The notes under the pieces: generated by a model
What the model was told of the DNA's origin: nothing
What the model saw: the letters and a program-made list of their open reading frames with translations, nothing else
Databases searched by the model: none
Position numbers and translations under genes: made by a program
Source of the DNA: Microbacterium sp. AB
GTDB taxonomy: Bacteria > Actinomycetota > Actinomycetes > Actinomycetales > Microbacteriaceae
Assembly: GCF_032878875.1 (NCBI RefSeq)
Contig: NZ_CP118157.1
Span: 1,240,001 to 1,304,000 of the forward strand
Direction of reading: 5' to 3'
DNA: 64,000 nt
In this document: positions 47,294 through 56,640 of the stretch, piece by piece
How positions within the stretch are numbered: the first letter of the stretch is position 1
How the letters are laid out: the number at the start of each line of letters is the position of its first letter

Positions 47294-47327
47294 CAATCGT
47301 TATCGAAAACGTTATCGATAACGATTG
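47294..47327. promoter_or_regulatory. LacI-type operator dyad for sugar operon 2
   Basis: Perfect 13-bp arms CAATCGTTATCGA and TCGATAACGATTG with an 8-bp spacer. A perfect 14-bp palindrome, CGTTATCGATAACG (47310-47323), and a degenerate copy of it (47298-47311) overlap inside, so two repressor dimers might bind side by side. The right arm runs into TTGACA (47325-47330), the -35 of the operon, with CAGTGT 17 bp downstream as -10. Confidence 0.82.
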
Positions 47328-47419
47328 ACACTCGGGATCGGCGGTGTCAGTGTCGTCTGCGTGAGGGCGCGTCCGACTCCGGCCTCGCCTGTTCCCACTC
47401 GATGACGAGGAGAGACACG

Positions 47420-48697
47420 ATGAGAGCACACAGGATCCCGACGGTCGCGGCGGCGATCGCGGCGCTCGCCCTGACGGGATGCGCGGGAGGGGGCGGGGAC
47501 GACGGCGGCGACGTCTCCCTGACGCTCTGGCACAACTCCACGACGGGCGATGGCAAGCAGTACTGGGAGGACGCGGCCGCGGCCTTCGAGGACGAGAACG
47601 AGGGCGTCACGATCGACATCCAGTCGATCCAGAATGAGGACATGGACGGACGGCTGCAGACAGCGGTCAACTCCGGCGACATGCCCGACGTCTTCATGGC
47701 GCGCGGAGGGGGCAAGCTCGCGGACGTCGTCGCGGCGGGCGCGGTCAAGGACCTCAGCGATCTCGTGTCCGACGACGTGCGCGCCGACTACGGCGAGGCG
47801 GTCTTCAGCGCGTTCACGGTCGACGGCGCGACCTACGGCCTCCCCGTCGCGGTGCTGCCCGGCGGCATCTTCTACAGCGAGGACCTCTTCGCCGACGCGG
47901 GGGTCGCCGAGGCCCCGGCGACGATCGACGACCTCGTGACGGCGACGGAGGCCATCAAGGACACGGGCGTCGCCCCCATCGCCCTCGGCGCGATGGACGC
48001 GTGGCCCGCCGCCCACTGGTACTACTTCTTCGCCCTCCGCGAGTGCGGGCAGGACGTCATCTCCGACATCGCCACGACGCGCGACTTCAGCGACGACTGC
48101 TGGCTCGCCGCGGGCGAGGATCTGGCCGACTTCGCGGCGACCGAGCCGTTCAACGAGGGATACCTCACGACCTCCGCGCAGCAGGGCGCCGGATCGTCCG
48201 CCGGGCTCCTCGCGAACCATCAGGCGGCCATGGAGCTCATGGGCGGATGGGACGTCGGCGTGATCGCGTCGCTCACGCCCGATCAGCAGCCCCTCGCCGA
48301 CCTGGGCTGGTTCCCGTTCCCCGCCGTCGAGGACGGGGACGGCGACCCGACGGCCATGATGGGCGGCGTCGACGGGTACTCGTGCTCGGCCGACTCGCCG
48401 CCGGCCTGCGAGGACTTCCTGAACTTCATCGCCTCGCAGGAGTGGCAGGAGAGGTACGCCGAGGCGTACCAGACCATCCCCGCGTCGAAGGCGGCGCAGG
48501 GCGCCGTGACCGACCCGGCGCTGGAGCCGCTCATCGCCTCGTACAACGACGCCTCGTACGTCGTCGTCTGGCTCGACACGCTGCTGGGCCAGAGCGTCGG
48601 GAACGCGCTCAACACGTCCGTCGTGGAGCTCCTGTCGGGCAACGGCTCGCCGGAGGGCATCGTCGAGGCCGTCACGGGCGCCGCGGCGCGAGGCTGA
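47420..48697 (+). CDS. Sugar ABC transporter substrate-binding lipoprotein (CUT1, system 2)
   Basis: 425 aa from the ATG with GAGGAG 8 nt upstream. Lipobox LTGC (lipidated C21). Family 1 solute-binding fold: VSLTLWHNSTTGDGKQYWEDAAAAFE, MPDVFMARGGGKLAD, YGLPVAVLPGGIFYSEDLF, MELMGGWDVGVIASL. It has extra cysteines (CGQD, DDCW, YSCSADSPPACED) that may form disulfides outside the cell. It heads an operon with two permeases and a GH3 enzyme, an order like Streptomyces bxlEFG-bxlA for xylobiose. Substrate assignment rests on this order. Confidence 0.92.
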   Translation: MRAHRIPTVAAAIAALALTGCAGGGGDDGGDVSLTLWHNSTTGDGKQYWEDAAAAFEDENEGVTIDIQSIQNEDMDGRLQTAVNSGDMPDVFMARGGGKLADVVAAGAVKDLSDLVSDDVRADYGEAVFSAFTVDGATYGLPVAVLPGGIFYSEDLFADAGVAEAPATIDDLVTATEAIKDTGVAPIALGAMDAWPAAHWYYFFALRECGQDVISDIATTRDFSDDCWLAAGEDLADFAATEPFNEGYLTTSAQQGAGSSAGLLANHQAAMELMGGWDVGVIASLTPDQQPLADLGWFPFPAVEDGDGDPTAMMGGVDGYSCSADSPPACEDFLNFIASQEWQERYAEAYQTIPASKAAQGAVTDPALEPLIASYNDASYVVVWLDTLLGQSVGNALNTSVVELLSGNGSPEGIVEAVTGAAARG

Positions 48698-48704
48698 GCG
48701 GGCC

Positions 48705-49721
48705 ATGACGCGCACCTCGCCCACCATCGAGGCGGCCCCGGAGGCCGACGTCGCGGCGTCGGCCCCGGCGCCGCCGACCGTCCCTCGTCGGCGCGGGGCC
48801 GGTCTCCGCGACGACCGGCGCAGGCGCGCGGAGATCGTGCTCCTCGCCGGCCCCGCGCTCGTCGTCTTCGTCGTCTTCGTCATCCTCCCCGTGCTGATGG
48901 CTGCGTACTACGGCTTCTTCCGATGGCGGGGCTTCGGCCCTCCGGAGGACTTCGCCGGGCTGCAGAACTACGTCACGATCCTGGAGGACCCCACCTTCCG
49001 CGACGCCGTCGCGCACAACTTCCTCATCGTCGTCGCCTCGCTCGTGCTGCAGGGCCCGCTCGCCATCCTCTTCGCGCTGCTCCTCAACCAGCGCATCCGC
49101 GGACGCTCGATCATCCGCGTGCTCATCTTCGTGCCGTACGTCATCTCGGAGGTCGTCGTGGGCACGGGATGGAGCCTCATGCTCCAGGACGCCGGCGCGG
49201 TCAACGGCCTCCTCGAGAGGATCGGCCTCGAGGGCTGGCAGAGCTCGTGGATCGCCGATCCCTCGATCGCGATGTGGACGCTCATGGGCATCATCACGTG
49301 GAAGTACATCGGCTTCGCCGTCATCCTCATGCTCGCGGGACTGCAGGGCATCCCCGAGGAGCTCTCCGAGGCCGCCGCCATCGACGGCGCGTCCTTCTGG
49401 CAGATCCAGCGCCTCATCACGCTGCCGCTCCTGGCGCCGACCATCCGCATCTGGGCGTTCCTGTCGATCATCGGATCGCTCCAGCTGTTCGACCTCGTCA
49501 ACATCATCTGGGGCCAGTACGTCTCCGCGACCGCCGGCACGTCGACCATGGCGACGTACATGTACCTCAACGGGCACATGGCGGGCAACTACGGCTACGG
49601 CAATGCCGTCGCGGTGGTGCTGTTCCTCATCTCGCTCGTCGTCGCGCTCGTGTACCAGCGGTTCGTGCTGCGCCGCGACACGGCCGGCGCGCTCACGGGC
49701 GGCAGGGAGAAGAAGCCATGA
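48705..49721 (+). CDS. Sugar ABC permease, MalF type (system 2)
   Basis: 338 aa. A 40-residue Ala/Pro-rich cytoplasmic N-terminus, then six membrane helices beginning AEIVLLAGPALVVFVVFVILPVLMA. EAA loop: ELSEAAAIDGASFWQIQRLITLPL. It starts 7 bp after the binding-protein stop. Partner of the next permease. No ATPase gene is present in the operon. Confidence 0.92.
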   Translation: MTRTSPTIEAAPEADVAASAPAPPTVPRRRGAGLRDDRRRRAEIVLLAGPALVVFVVFVILPVLMAAYYGFFRWRGFGPPEDFAGLQNYVTILEDPTFRDAVAHNFLIVVASLVLQGPLAILFALLLNQRIRGRSIIRVLIFVPYVISEVVVGTGWSLMLQDAGAVNGLLERIGLEGWQSSWIADPSIAMWTLMGIITWKYIGFAVILMLAGLQGIPEELSEAAAIDGASFWQIQRLITLPLLAPTIRIWAFLSIIGSLQLFDLVNIIWGQYVSATAGTSTMATYMYLNGHMAGNYGYGNAVAVVLFLISLVVALVYQRFVLRRDTAGALTGGREKKP

Positions 49722-50608
49722 CCTCCACGACCCTCCTCGTCGTCCCCGACGCGCGCCGTCGCCGCCGCGCGGCCGGACGCACGCCGGAAGGGCTCCGCTG
49801 GGGGAGCCCCCTCACCTACCTCGCGGCGGTCGTGCTCATCGCGATCTGCATGGGGCCCGTGCTCTACATCGTGCTCGGCGGCTTCCGCACGAACTCGCAG
49901 ATCACCGCCGACCCCTCGGGTCTCCCGGCGCCCTGGGTCGTCGCCAACTACACCGAGGTCCTCGCGAGCGGCTCCTTCTGGCAGGCGCTGGCGAGCTCCA
50001 CCGTGACGGCCGTCGCGACGACGGCCGGCGTCGTGGCCCTCGGGCTCATGGCGAGCTACGTCATCGCGCGCTACGACTTCGCGGGGAAGGGCGCCCTGTA
50101 CGCGCTCTTCGCGGCCGGGCTCATGTTCCCCGTGACCGTCGCGATCACCCCGCTGTACCTGCTCGTGCGCAACCTCGGCCTGACGAACAGCCTGCTCGGG
50201 GTCATCCTGCCGCAGATCGCGTTCGCGCTGCCGACGACGATCATCATCCTCGTGCCGTTCCTGCGGGCGATCCCGGCGGAGATCGAGGAGGCCGCGTCGA
50301 TCGACGGGGCGGGGCGTCTCGGCTTCTTCTTCCGGATGGTCCTGCCGCTGAGCCTTCCCGGCGTCGTCACGACGGGCATCCTGGCCTTCATCGGATCGTG
50401 GAACGGGTACATCCTGCCGCTGTTCATCCTGAGCGACCCGAACCTCTTCACCCTGCCGCTGGGCGTGCAGAACTTCGCCTCGCAGTACTCCGTCGACACG
50501 GCTCGGGTGCTCGCGTTCACATCGCTGTCGATGCTGCCCGCGCTCCTCTTCTTCAGCCTGTTCGAACGGCGCATCGTCGGCGGGCTGACAGGAGCGGTGA
50601 AGGGATGA
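49718..50608 (+). CDS. Sugar ABC permease, MalG type (system 2)
   Basis: 296 aa, six helices (first about 28-52), EAA loop EIEEAASIDGAGRLGFFFRMVLPLSL. Start and stop both overlap their neighbours as ATGA (49718-49721 and 50605-50608), so it is coupled to the first permease and to the GH3 gene. Confidence 0.92.
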   Translation: MTSTTLLVVPDARRRRRAAGRTPEGLRWGSPLTYLAAVVLIAICMGPVLYIVLGGFRTNSQITADPSGLPAPWVVANYTEVLASGSFWQALASSTVTAVATTAGVVALGLMASYVIARYDFAGKGALYALFAAGLMFPVTVAITPLYLLVRNLGLTNSLLGVILPQIAFALPTTIIILVPFLRAIPAEIEEAASIDGAGRLGFFFRMVLPLSLPGVVTTGILAFIGSWNGYILPLFILSDPNLFTLPLGVQNFASQYSVDTARVLAFTSLSMLPALLFFSLFERRIVGGLTGAVKG

Positions 50609-52959
50609 GCCGGCGCACGGAGGCCCTGCACGCCCGCATGACGCTCGAGGAGAAGCTCGCGCAGCTCGTCGGCTACTGGCTCGACCAGGGCGGGAACGTC
50701 GTCGCGCCGCTGCAGGGCGAGATGGCGTCGGACGGCGCGGCGGGGCTCGCCGAGATCACGCGCCACGGCATCGGGCACTACACGCGCGTGTACGGGACGC
50801 GGCCGGTCGACCCGGCCGAGCGCGCGGCGTGGCTGTGGGCGGAGCAGCGGCGGCTGAAGGCCGAGACGCGGCTCGGCATCCCCGCGCTCGTCCACGAGGA
50901 GTGCCTCACGGGGCTCGCGGCGTGGAAGGCCGCGACGTTCCCGACGCCGCTCGCGTGGGGCGCGTCGTTCGACCCGGAGCTCGTCGAGGAGATGGCCCGT
51001 GCGATCGGCGGCACGATGCGCTCCCTCGGCATCCATCAGGGGCTCGCCCCCGTCCTCGACGTCGTCGCGGACCCGCGGTGGGGGCGGGTGGACGAGTGCA
51101 TCGGGGAGGACCCCTACCTCGTGGGAACGGTCGGCACCGCGTACGTGCGCGGCCTGCAGGGCGCGGGGGTGCACGCCACGCTCAAGCACTTCGTGGGGTA
51201 CTCGGCATCGACGGCGGCCCGCAATCATGCGCCGGTGTCCGCGGGGCGGCGCGCGCTCGCGGACGTCTACCTGCCGCCGTTCGAGATGGCGATCCGCGAC
51301 GGGGGCGTCCGCAGCGTCATGAACAGCTACGCCGACGTCGACGGGGTGCCCGTGGCCGCCGACCGGGGGCTGCTGACGACGACCCTGCGCGACGAGCTCG
51401 GCTTCGACGGGGTCGTCGTCTCCGACTACTTCGCCGTGGCGTTCCTCGAGGTCATGCACGGCGTGGCCGCCGGACGCGGAGACGCGGCGGCGCAGGCGAT
51501 CGAGGCGGGGATCGACGTGGAGCTGCCGTCGGGCGACGCGTTCCTCGGGCCGCTCGCCGAGGAGGTGCGCTCGGGCCGCGTCGACGTGGGCGTCGTCGAC
51601 CGGGCCGTGCTGCGCGTGCTCGCGCAGAAGGAGGAGCTCGGCCTGCTCGACCCCGCCGCGTTCGAGGACGAGCCGTCGTCGGCGGTCGACGTCGACTCGC
51701 CTCGCCACCGCGACATCGCCCGCAGGCTGGCGGCGGAGTCGGTCGTGCTGCTGCGCGACGACGGGGTGCTGCCGCTCGCGGCGTCGGCGCGGCGCATCGC
51801 GGTCGTCGGGCCCAACGCGGATCGCGCCGAGGCGCTGCAGGGCTGCTACTCGTTCGCGAATCACGTGCTCGCCCACTTCCCGGGGCATCCGCTCGGGTTC
51901 GCCATCCCGACCGTGCGCGAGGCGCTCGCGGGAGCGCTGCCCGGGGCGGAGATCGTCCACGCAGCCGGATGCGAGGTCGAAGGCGCCGATCGCGCCGGGT
52001 TCGGCGAGGCTCTCAGCGCCGTGAGCGAGGCCGATGTGGCGGTCGTCGTCGTGGGCGACCAGGCGGGGCTCTTCGGCCGAGGCACGGTCGGCGAGGGCAA
52101 CGACGCGGAGTCGCTCGAGCTGCCGGGCGTGCAGCGCGAGCTCGTGGAGGCGGTCGTCGCGACCGGCACGCCCGTCGTGCTCGTGCTCCTCACCGGCAGG
52201 CCCTATGCGGTCGGATGGGCGCTCGACGGCGACGGGGCGCCGGGCGCCGTGCTGCAGGCGTTCTTCCCGGGGGAGGGCGGGGGGCTCGCGCTGGCGGACG
52301 TGCTCACGGGAGCCGTCTCGCCCTCGGGCCGGCTGCCGGTGTCGTTGCCGCGGTCCACGGGCGCCCAGCCGTACACGTACCTGCATCCGCGCCTCGGCGG
52401 GCCGTCGGACGTGACGTCCGCGGACCCGACGCCGTCGCGCCCGTTCGGGTTCGGGCTCTCGTACACGTCGTTCGCGTACTCCGACCTCGAGGTCGACCGC
52501 TCGGCGCCGACGGACGGACGCCTGCGGGCCGCCGTCACGGTGACGAACACCGGGGAGCGCGAGGGCGTCGACGTCGTGCAGCTCTACGGGCGCGACGTCG
52601 TCGGCTCCGTCACGCGGCCGGTCGCGCAGCTGCTCGGCTACGCGCGGGCGGCGCTCGAGCCCGGAGAGTCGCGACGCGTCGGGTTCGACGTGCCCGTCCA
52701 GCGCTTCGCGTTCAGCGACCGGCGGATGGTGCGGGTCGTCGAGCCGGGCGACGTCGAGGTGTGGGTCGGCGCGCACGCCGAGGCCGTGGACGCGGCGGAC
52801 GGGCCGGCCCGCGGCGCGTCGGCCCGCGCGGGGCGGGCGCTTCCCGGCGACGCGACCCCGCGCGCCGTCGTCTCGCTCACGGGCGGCGTGCACGAGGTGA
52901 CGCCGGCGGACCCGCGGATCGTCGGCGTGAGCGTCGCGGACGCCGAGACGCTCGTCTGA
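50605..52959 (+). CDS. GH3 beta-glycosidase, probably beta-xylosidase
   Basis: 784 aa, no signal peptide, so cytoplasmic. GH3 N-domain with PVLDVVADPRWGRVDECIGEDPYLV, LKHFVGYSASTAARNHAPVS and the catalytic nucleophile D274 in GVVVSDYF. The C-domain (VLLRDDGVLPL, VVVVGDQAG, FPGEGGGLALADVLTG) and a terminal fibronectin III-like domain (FGFGLSYTSFAYSDLEV) complete the three-domain GH3 type. The operon order and the SDY (not SDW) nucleophile motif resemble intracellular beta-xylosidase BxlA. Beta-glucosidase activity cannot be excluded. Confidence 0.88.
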   Translation: MSRRTEALHARMTLEEKLAQLVGYWLDQGGNVVAPLQGEMASDGAAGLAEITRHGIGHYTRVYGTRPVDPAERAAWLWAEQRRLKAETRLGIPALVHEECLTGLAAWKAATFPTPLAWGASFDPELVEEMARAIGGTMRSLGIHQGLAPVLDVVADPRWGRVDECIGEDPYLVGTVGTAYVRGLQGAGVHATLKHFVGYSASTAARNHAPVSAGRRALADVYLPPFEMAIRDGGVRSVMNSYADVDGVPVAADRGLLTTTLRDELGFDGVVVSDYFAVAFLEVMHGVAAGRGDAAAQAIEAGIDVELPSGDAFLGPLAEEVRSGRVDVGVVDRAVLRVLAQKEELGLLDPAAFEDEPSSAVDVDSPRHRDIARRLAAESVVLLRDDGVLPLAASARRIAVVGPNADRAEALQGCYSFANHVLAHFPGHPLGFAIPTVREALAGALPGAEIVHAAGCEVEGADRAGFGEALSAVSEADVAVVVVGDQAGLFGRGTVGEGNDAESLELPGVQRELVEAVVATGTPVVLVLLTGRPYAVGWALDGDGAPGAVLQAFFPGEGGGLALADVLTGAVSPSGRLPVSLPRSTGAQPYTYLHPRLGGPSDVTSADPTPSRPFGFGLSYTSFAYSDLEVDRSAPTDGRLRAAVTVTNTGEREGVDVVQLYGRDVVGSVTRPVAQLLGYARAALEPGESRRVGFDVPVQRFAFSDRRMVRVVEPGDVEVWVGAHAEAVDAADGPARGASARAGRALPGDATPRAVVSLTGGVHEVTPADPRIVGVSVADAETLV

Positions 52960-53060
52960 CGCCCGCCCGCCCGCCGCGAGGGCGTTGCACGACGCGGTCG
53001 ATATCGTGGGGTCAGCGAAAGACGCCGGTCGGGTCACGAACGGCATGACGGGGGACGACC

Positions 53061-54224
53061 ATGGCCGAGCGCGGGATGAGCGTCGAGGGGGTGCGCAGGC
53101 GCAACCTCGGCGAGGTGCTGCGGCTCGTGCACCGGGAGGGCGCGCAGTCGCGCGCGCGCATCACGGCGGCGACCGGCCTCAACCGCTCGACGGTCGCGGA
53201 CCTGGTGGCCTCTCTCGCCGAGGCGGGTCTCGTCGAGGAGCGGGAGCCCGGCCAGACCCGCCGCGTCGGGCGGCCCTCGCCCATCGTCGCGCCGAGCGAG
53301 GACGTCGTGGCGATCGCCGTCAACCCCGAGGTGGACGCGATCGAGGTCGGCGCCGTCGCGCTCGGCGGCGCCGTCCGCGTCCGCGTGCGCGAGGACGTCG
53401 ACCATCTGCTCACGCCGGACGAGACCGCGCGGATCGTCGCGCGCGTCCTCGACGGATGGCGGACGCACGAGCTCGCCGGCGCCCGGGTCGTCGGCGTCGG
53501 CGTGGCCGTGCCGGCGCTCGTGCGCGCGCGCGACGGCGTCGTCCGGCTCGCCCCGCACCTCGGATGGCGCGACGCGGCCGTCGGCGAGCCGCTGCGGGAG
53601 GCGACGGCGCTGCCCGTCGTCGTGGGCAACGACGCGAGCCTCGGCGCCCGCGCCGAGCACCTGTTCGGGGCCGCGAAGGGATACGACGACGTCGTCTACC
53701 TGAACGGCGGCGCGAGCGGCATCGGCGGCGGCCTCATCCTCGGCGGCCGGACCATCGGCGGCGCCGGCGGCTATGCGGGGGAGTGGGGGCAGAACCGGCC
53801 CGGCATCCTCGACGACGCCGATCGCCGCACGGCGGCGGGCGTGCTGGAGGACGAGGTGAGCCGCTGGCGCCTGCTGGAGGTGCTCGGACTCGCCTCCGCC
53901 GACGACCCGACCCTCGCGCGGTCTCTCGCGGAGGCGGACACGGCCGCCGTCGCCGACGAGGTCGGCCGGCAGCGCCGCATCCTCGCGACGGCGCTCGCCA
54001 ACGCCGTCAACGTGCTCAACCCGTCTGTCATCGTCCTCGGCGGATTCCTCGGCATGCTCGTCGCAGCCGACGAGGCGGGGTTTGACGCGGCCGTGCGCGA
54101 GCACGCGCTCGCCGCCCCCGCCGAGGGCCTCGACATCCGCCCCGCCGCGCTCGCGGAGGACCGGCTGCTCATCGGCGCGGCCGAGGCGGCGTTGGGCGCG
54201 CTGCTCGCGGACCCGCTGGCCTGA
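53061..54224 (+). CDS. ROK-family regulator lacking the zinc motif
   Basis: 387 aa. N-terminal winged HTH (VLRLVHREGAQSRARITAATGLNRSTVADLVASLAEAGLV) and a ROK domain (VGVGVAVPALV, VVVGNDASLGARAEHLFG, YLNGGASGIGGGLILGG). The conserved CxCGxxGC zinc motif is absent: the corresponding stretch GYAGEWGQNRPGILDDADRR has no Cys. Loss of zinc binding suggests altered ligand sensing, though similar ROK regulators exist. It is 101 bp after GH3 and may be co-transcribed with it. No clear promoter was found in the gap. Confidence 0.87.
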   Translation: MAERGMSVEGVRRRNLGEVLRLVHREGAQSRARITAATGLNRSTVADLVASLAEAGLVEEREPGQTRRVGRPSPIVAPSEDVVAIAVNPEVDAIEVGAVALGGAVRVRVREDVDHLLTPDETARIVARVLDGWRTHELAGARVVGVGVAVPALVRARDGVVRLAPHLGWRDAAVGEPLREATALPVVVGNDASLGARAEHLFGAAKGYDDVVYLNGGASGIGGGLILGGRTIGGAGGYAGEWGQNRPGILDDADRRTAAGVLEDEVSRWRLLEVLGLASADDPTLARSLAEADTAAVADEVGRQRRILATALANAVNVLNPSVIVLGGFLGMLVAADEAGFDAAVREHALAAPAEGLDIRPAALAEDRLLIGAAEAALGALLADPLA

Positions 54225-54290
54225 GGGCGGCGTCGTGCGCGCAGCTCCGTCGCGCCGGTCGCGTCCGGCCGCGGACGCGGGACGACGACC

Positions 54291-55542
54291 CTAGGGGACG
54301 ACGAGCCGGCCGTTCCTGCGGTGGGGCAGTCGCGCGAGCGACGCGTCGCGCAACGGCGGGGGCAACAGCCCCTCCGGCGCGTCCTGGAACGCGACGGGTC
54401 GCAGGAAGCGGCGGATGGCTGTGGCGCCGACCGACGTGTGGAGCGACGTCGTCGCCGGCCACGGGCCGCCGTGGTGCTGCGACCAGGTGACGCGACGCCC
54501 GTCGGCCATCCCGCGAAGAGCACGCGTCCCGCCACGGCGGCGAGCGCGCCGAGGACGGCGCGCACGTCGTCCGACGCCTCGGCGTGCAGCGTCGCCGTGA
54601 GGCTCCCCGGCACGGCGCGGAGGGCGTGCAGCAGCTCGGCCTCGTCGTCGTACGCGACGAGGAGCGTCGCGGGGCCGAACACCTCCTCGAGGAGCACGTC
54701 GGGTCGCTCGGCGACCGCGGAGGCGTCCGTCGCGATCACCACGGGCCGCACGTCGTGCGATCCGGCCCCCTGCCCGATGATCGTCGCCGACGGGTCGTCG
54801 GCGAGACGGGCGACCCCGCCGGGGAAGGCGTCCGCGATGCGGTCCGTGAGGAGCGGGCCGCCGGCCGCGTCCGCGACGCGTGAGGCGACCTCGTCCTCGA
54901 AGCCCGCCCCGCGCGGGACGAACACGACGCCGGGCTTCGTGCAGAACTGGCCGACGCCCAGCGTGAACGAGCCGACGAGGCCTTGCGCGAGCTCGCCTCC
55001 GCGTGCCGAGGCCGCGGCGGGCGTGACGACGACGGGGTTGACGCTGCCGAGCTCGCCGTAGAACGGGATGGGATCGGGGCGCCGGCTCGCGATGTCGAAC
55101 AGCGCGCGGCCTCCCGCGACCGATCCCGTGAACCCCGCCGCTCTGACCGCGGGATGCCGCACGAGGGCGTTCCCCGCCTCGCGTCCCTCCACGAGCGCGA
55201 TCGACCCCGCGGGCGCCCCCGCCGCCTCGAGCGCGGACGCCGCGACCGCCGCCGTGCGACGAGACAGCTCGGGATGGCCCGAGTGCGCCTTCACGACGAC
55301 GGGATTGCCCGCCGCGAGGGCCGACGCCGTGTCGCCGCCGCAGACGGAGAAGGCGAACGGGAAGTTCGAGGCGGAGAACACCGCCACGACGCCGAGCGGG
55401 ACGAGCTCGTCGGCGGCGCCGTCGAGGGCGTCGGCGAGCGCAGCCAGCCCGCCCGCGTCGGGGCGTCGGCGTCGCGCCAGACGGGAGCCGCGGCATCCGC
55501 CCGGGCGACGATCGCGTCGAGACCTTCTGCGGTGGCGGCCAT
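54291..55542 (-). pseudogene. Broken 2-oxoglutarate semialdehyde dehydrogenase (NADP+)
   Basis: Aldehyde dehydrogenase related to alpha-ketoglutarate semialdehyde dehydrogenase, the last step of sugar-acid oxidation. Three lesions are visible on the minus strand. (1) The frame beginning MAATAEGLDAIVARADAAAP breaks after RAGWL, near 55450. (2) The resumed frame joins ADELVPL directly to GVVAVFSASNFPFAFS, so roughly 60-75 residues normally between them are missing. (3) A one-base loss near 54489 separates VLFAGWPTGV from VTWSQHHGGPW. The catalytic region (GQFCTKPG) survives. The reading-through length is about 417 codons against about 480-525 for the family. Last gene of the sugar-acid operon. 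Confidence 0.85.
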
Positions 55543-55551
55543 GGTGTCTCC

Positions 55552-56640
55552 TCAGCGCGGGATCGCGTCGGTCGGGTGGTGGCGGAAGCGCAGCCCGAGG
55601 CCCGTGTGCGGGAGCTCGGTCAGGAGGCCGTCCGCGATGCGCACCGGGCTCGGATCGGCGAGCGCCCCGAGCGCGCCGAAGCCCGCGTCCTCGACGTCCT
55701 CGACGAACGGGTCTCCCGGCAGGGTCAGCGCGAGCTGGCCGGAGAGCTCCGGCAGCAGATGCGGGTGCACCGGGACGCCGTGCGCGCGGGCGAGCCCGAC
55801 GATGCGGAGGAAGGGCGTGATGCCGCCGACGCGCACGATGTTCGGCTGGACGACGCCCGCGGCACCGCTGTCGAGGTACTCGGAGAACCGGTGGACGGTG
55901 TGCACGTTCTCGCCCGCCGCGATGGGCGTCGTGATGCGCCGGGAGAGCTCGACGTGCGCCGCGAGGTCGTCGGCGCGCAGCGGCTCCTCGATCCACGCCG
56001 GCGCGAAGGGCTCCAGCCGGGCGATGGCCGCCGTCGCCGTGTCCAGATCCCACCGCTGGTTGGCGTCGATCATGAGGGCGCGGCCGGGCCCGAGCACGTC
56101 GCGTACCGCGGCGACGCGATCGGCATCCTCGGCGATGTCGGGGCGGCCGACCTTGACCTTCACGGCGTCGAACCCCGCATCGACCCAGCGCCGAGCCTGC
56201 GCGACGAGCTCGTCGAGCGGGTAGTGGAGGTTGACCCCGGAGCCGTAGGCCCGGACGGACGGGCGCCGGCGCCCGAGCCGAGCCGATATCGACACGCCGG
56301 CGGCGCGCGCCTCCGCATCCCACAGCGCGAGGTCGAGGCCGGCGAGCGCGATCGTCGTCACGCCGCCGCCTCCCGCCTCGTGCAGGTGCCGCCAGAGCGG
56401 CTCCCACGTCTCCCGCGGGTCGGCGTCGCGCCCGACGGCGGCGGGGGCGATGTCGTGCTCGACGAGGGCGAGCACCGCCTCCGCGCCGATCTGTGGCGTC
56501 CACGAGAAGCCCCATCCCTCGCTCCCGTCCGTGAGCGCGACGTGCGTCGCGATGACGCCGACGGAGGTCACCTCCGCGCCCCACGGGCGCGACAGGGGCA
56601 CGCGCTCCAGGCGCGCCGACAGCGAGCGGATGGCCGTCAC
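55552..56640 (-). CDS. Enolase-superfamily sugar-acid dehydratase
   Basis: 362-aa mandelate racemase/muconate lactonising enzyme family protein. K161/K163 (VKVKVG), metal ligands D192 (MIDANQ), E218 (WIEEPL) and E244 (AAGENV), and the HPHLLPE histidine form a complete active site. The order with a keto-deoxyglucarate dehydratase suggests a galactarate/glucarate or related acid dehydratase. The GTG start overlaps the upstream stop (GTGA at 56637-56640). The gene is intact although both of its pathway neighbours are damaged. Exact substrate unknown. Confidence 0.88.
   Translation of the reverse strand: MTAIRSLSARLERVPLSRPWGAEVTSVGVIATHVALTDGSEGWGFSWTPQIGAEAVLALVEHDIAPAAVGRDADPRETWEPLWRHLHEAGGGGVTTIALAGLDLALWDAEARAAGVSISARLGRRRPSVRAYGSGVNLHYPLDELVAQARRWVDAGFDAVKVKVGRPDIAEDADRVAAVRDVLGPGRALMIDANQRWDLDTATAAIARLEPFAPAWIEEPLRADDLAAHVELSRRITTPIAAGENVHTVHRFSEYLDSGAAGVVQPNIVRVGGITPFLRIVGLARAHGVPVHPHLLPELSGQLALTLPGDPFVEDVEDAGFGALGALADPSPVRIADGLLTELPHTGLGLRFRHHPTDAIPR

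Noticed and set aside
54291..55542. Programmed frameshifting in the aldehyde dehydrogenase
   Set aside because: No slippery heptamer at either break, and a separate internal deletion is also present, which points to decay or assembly error.
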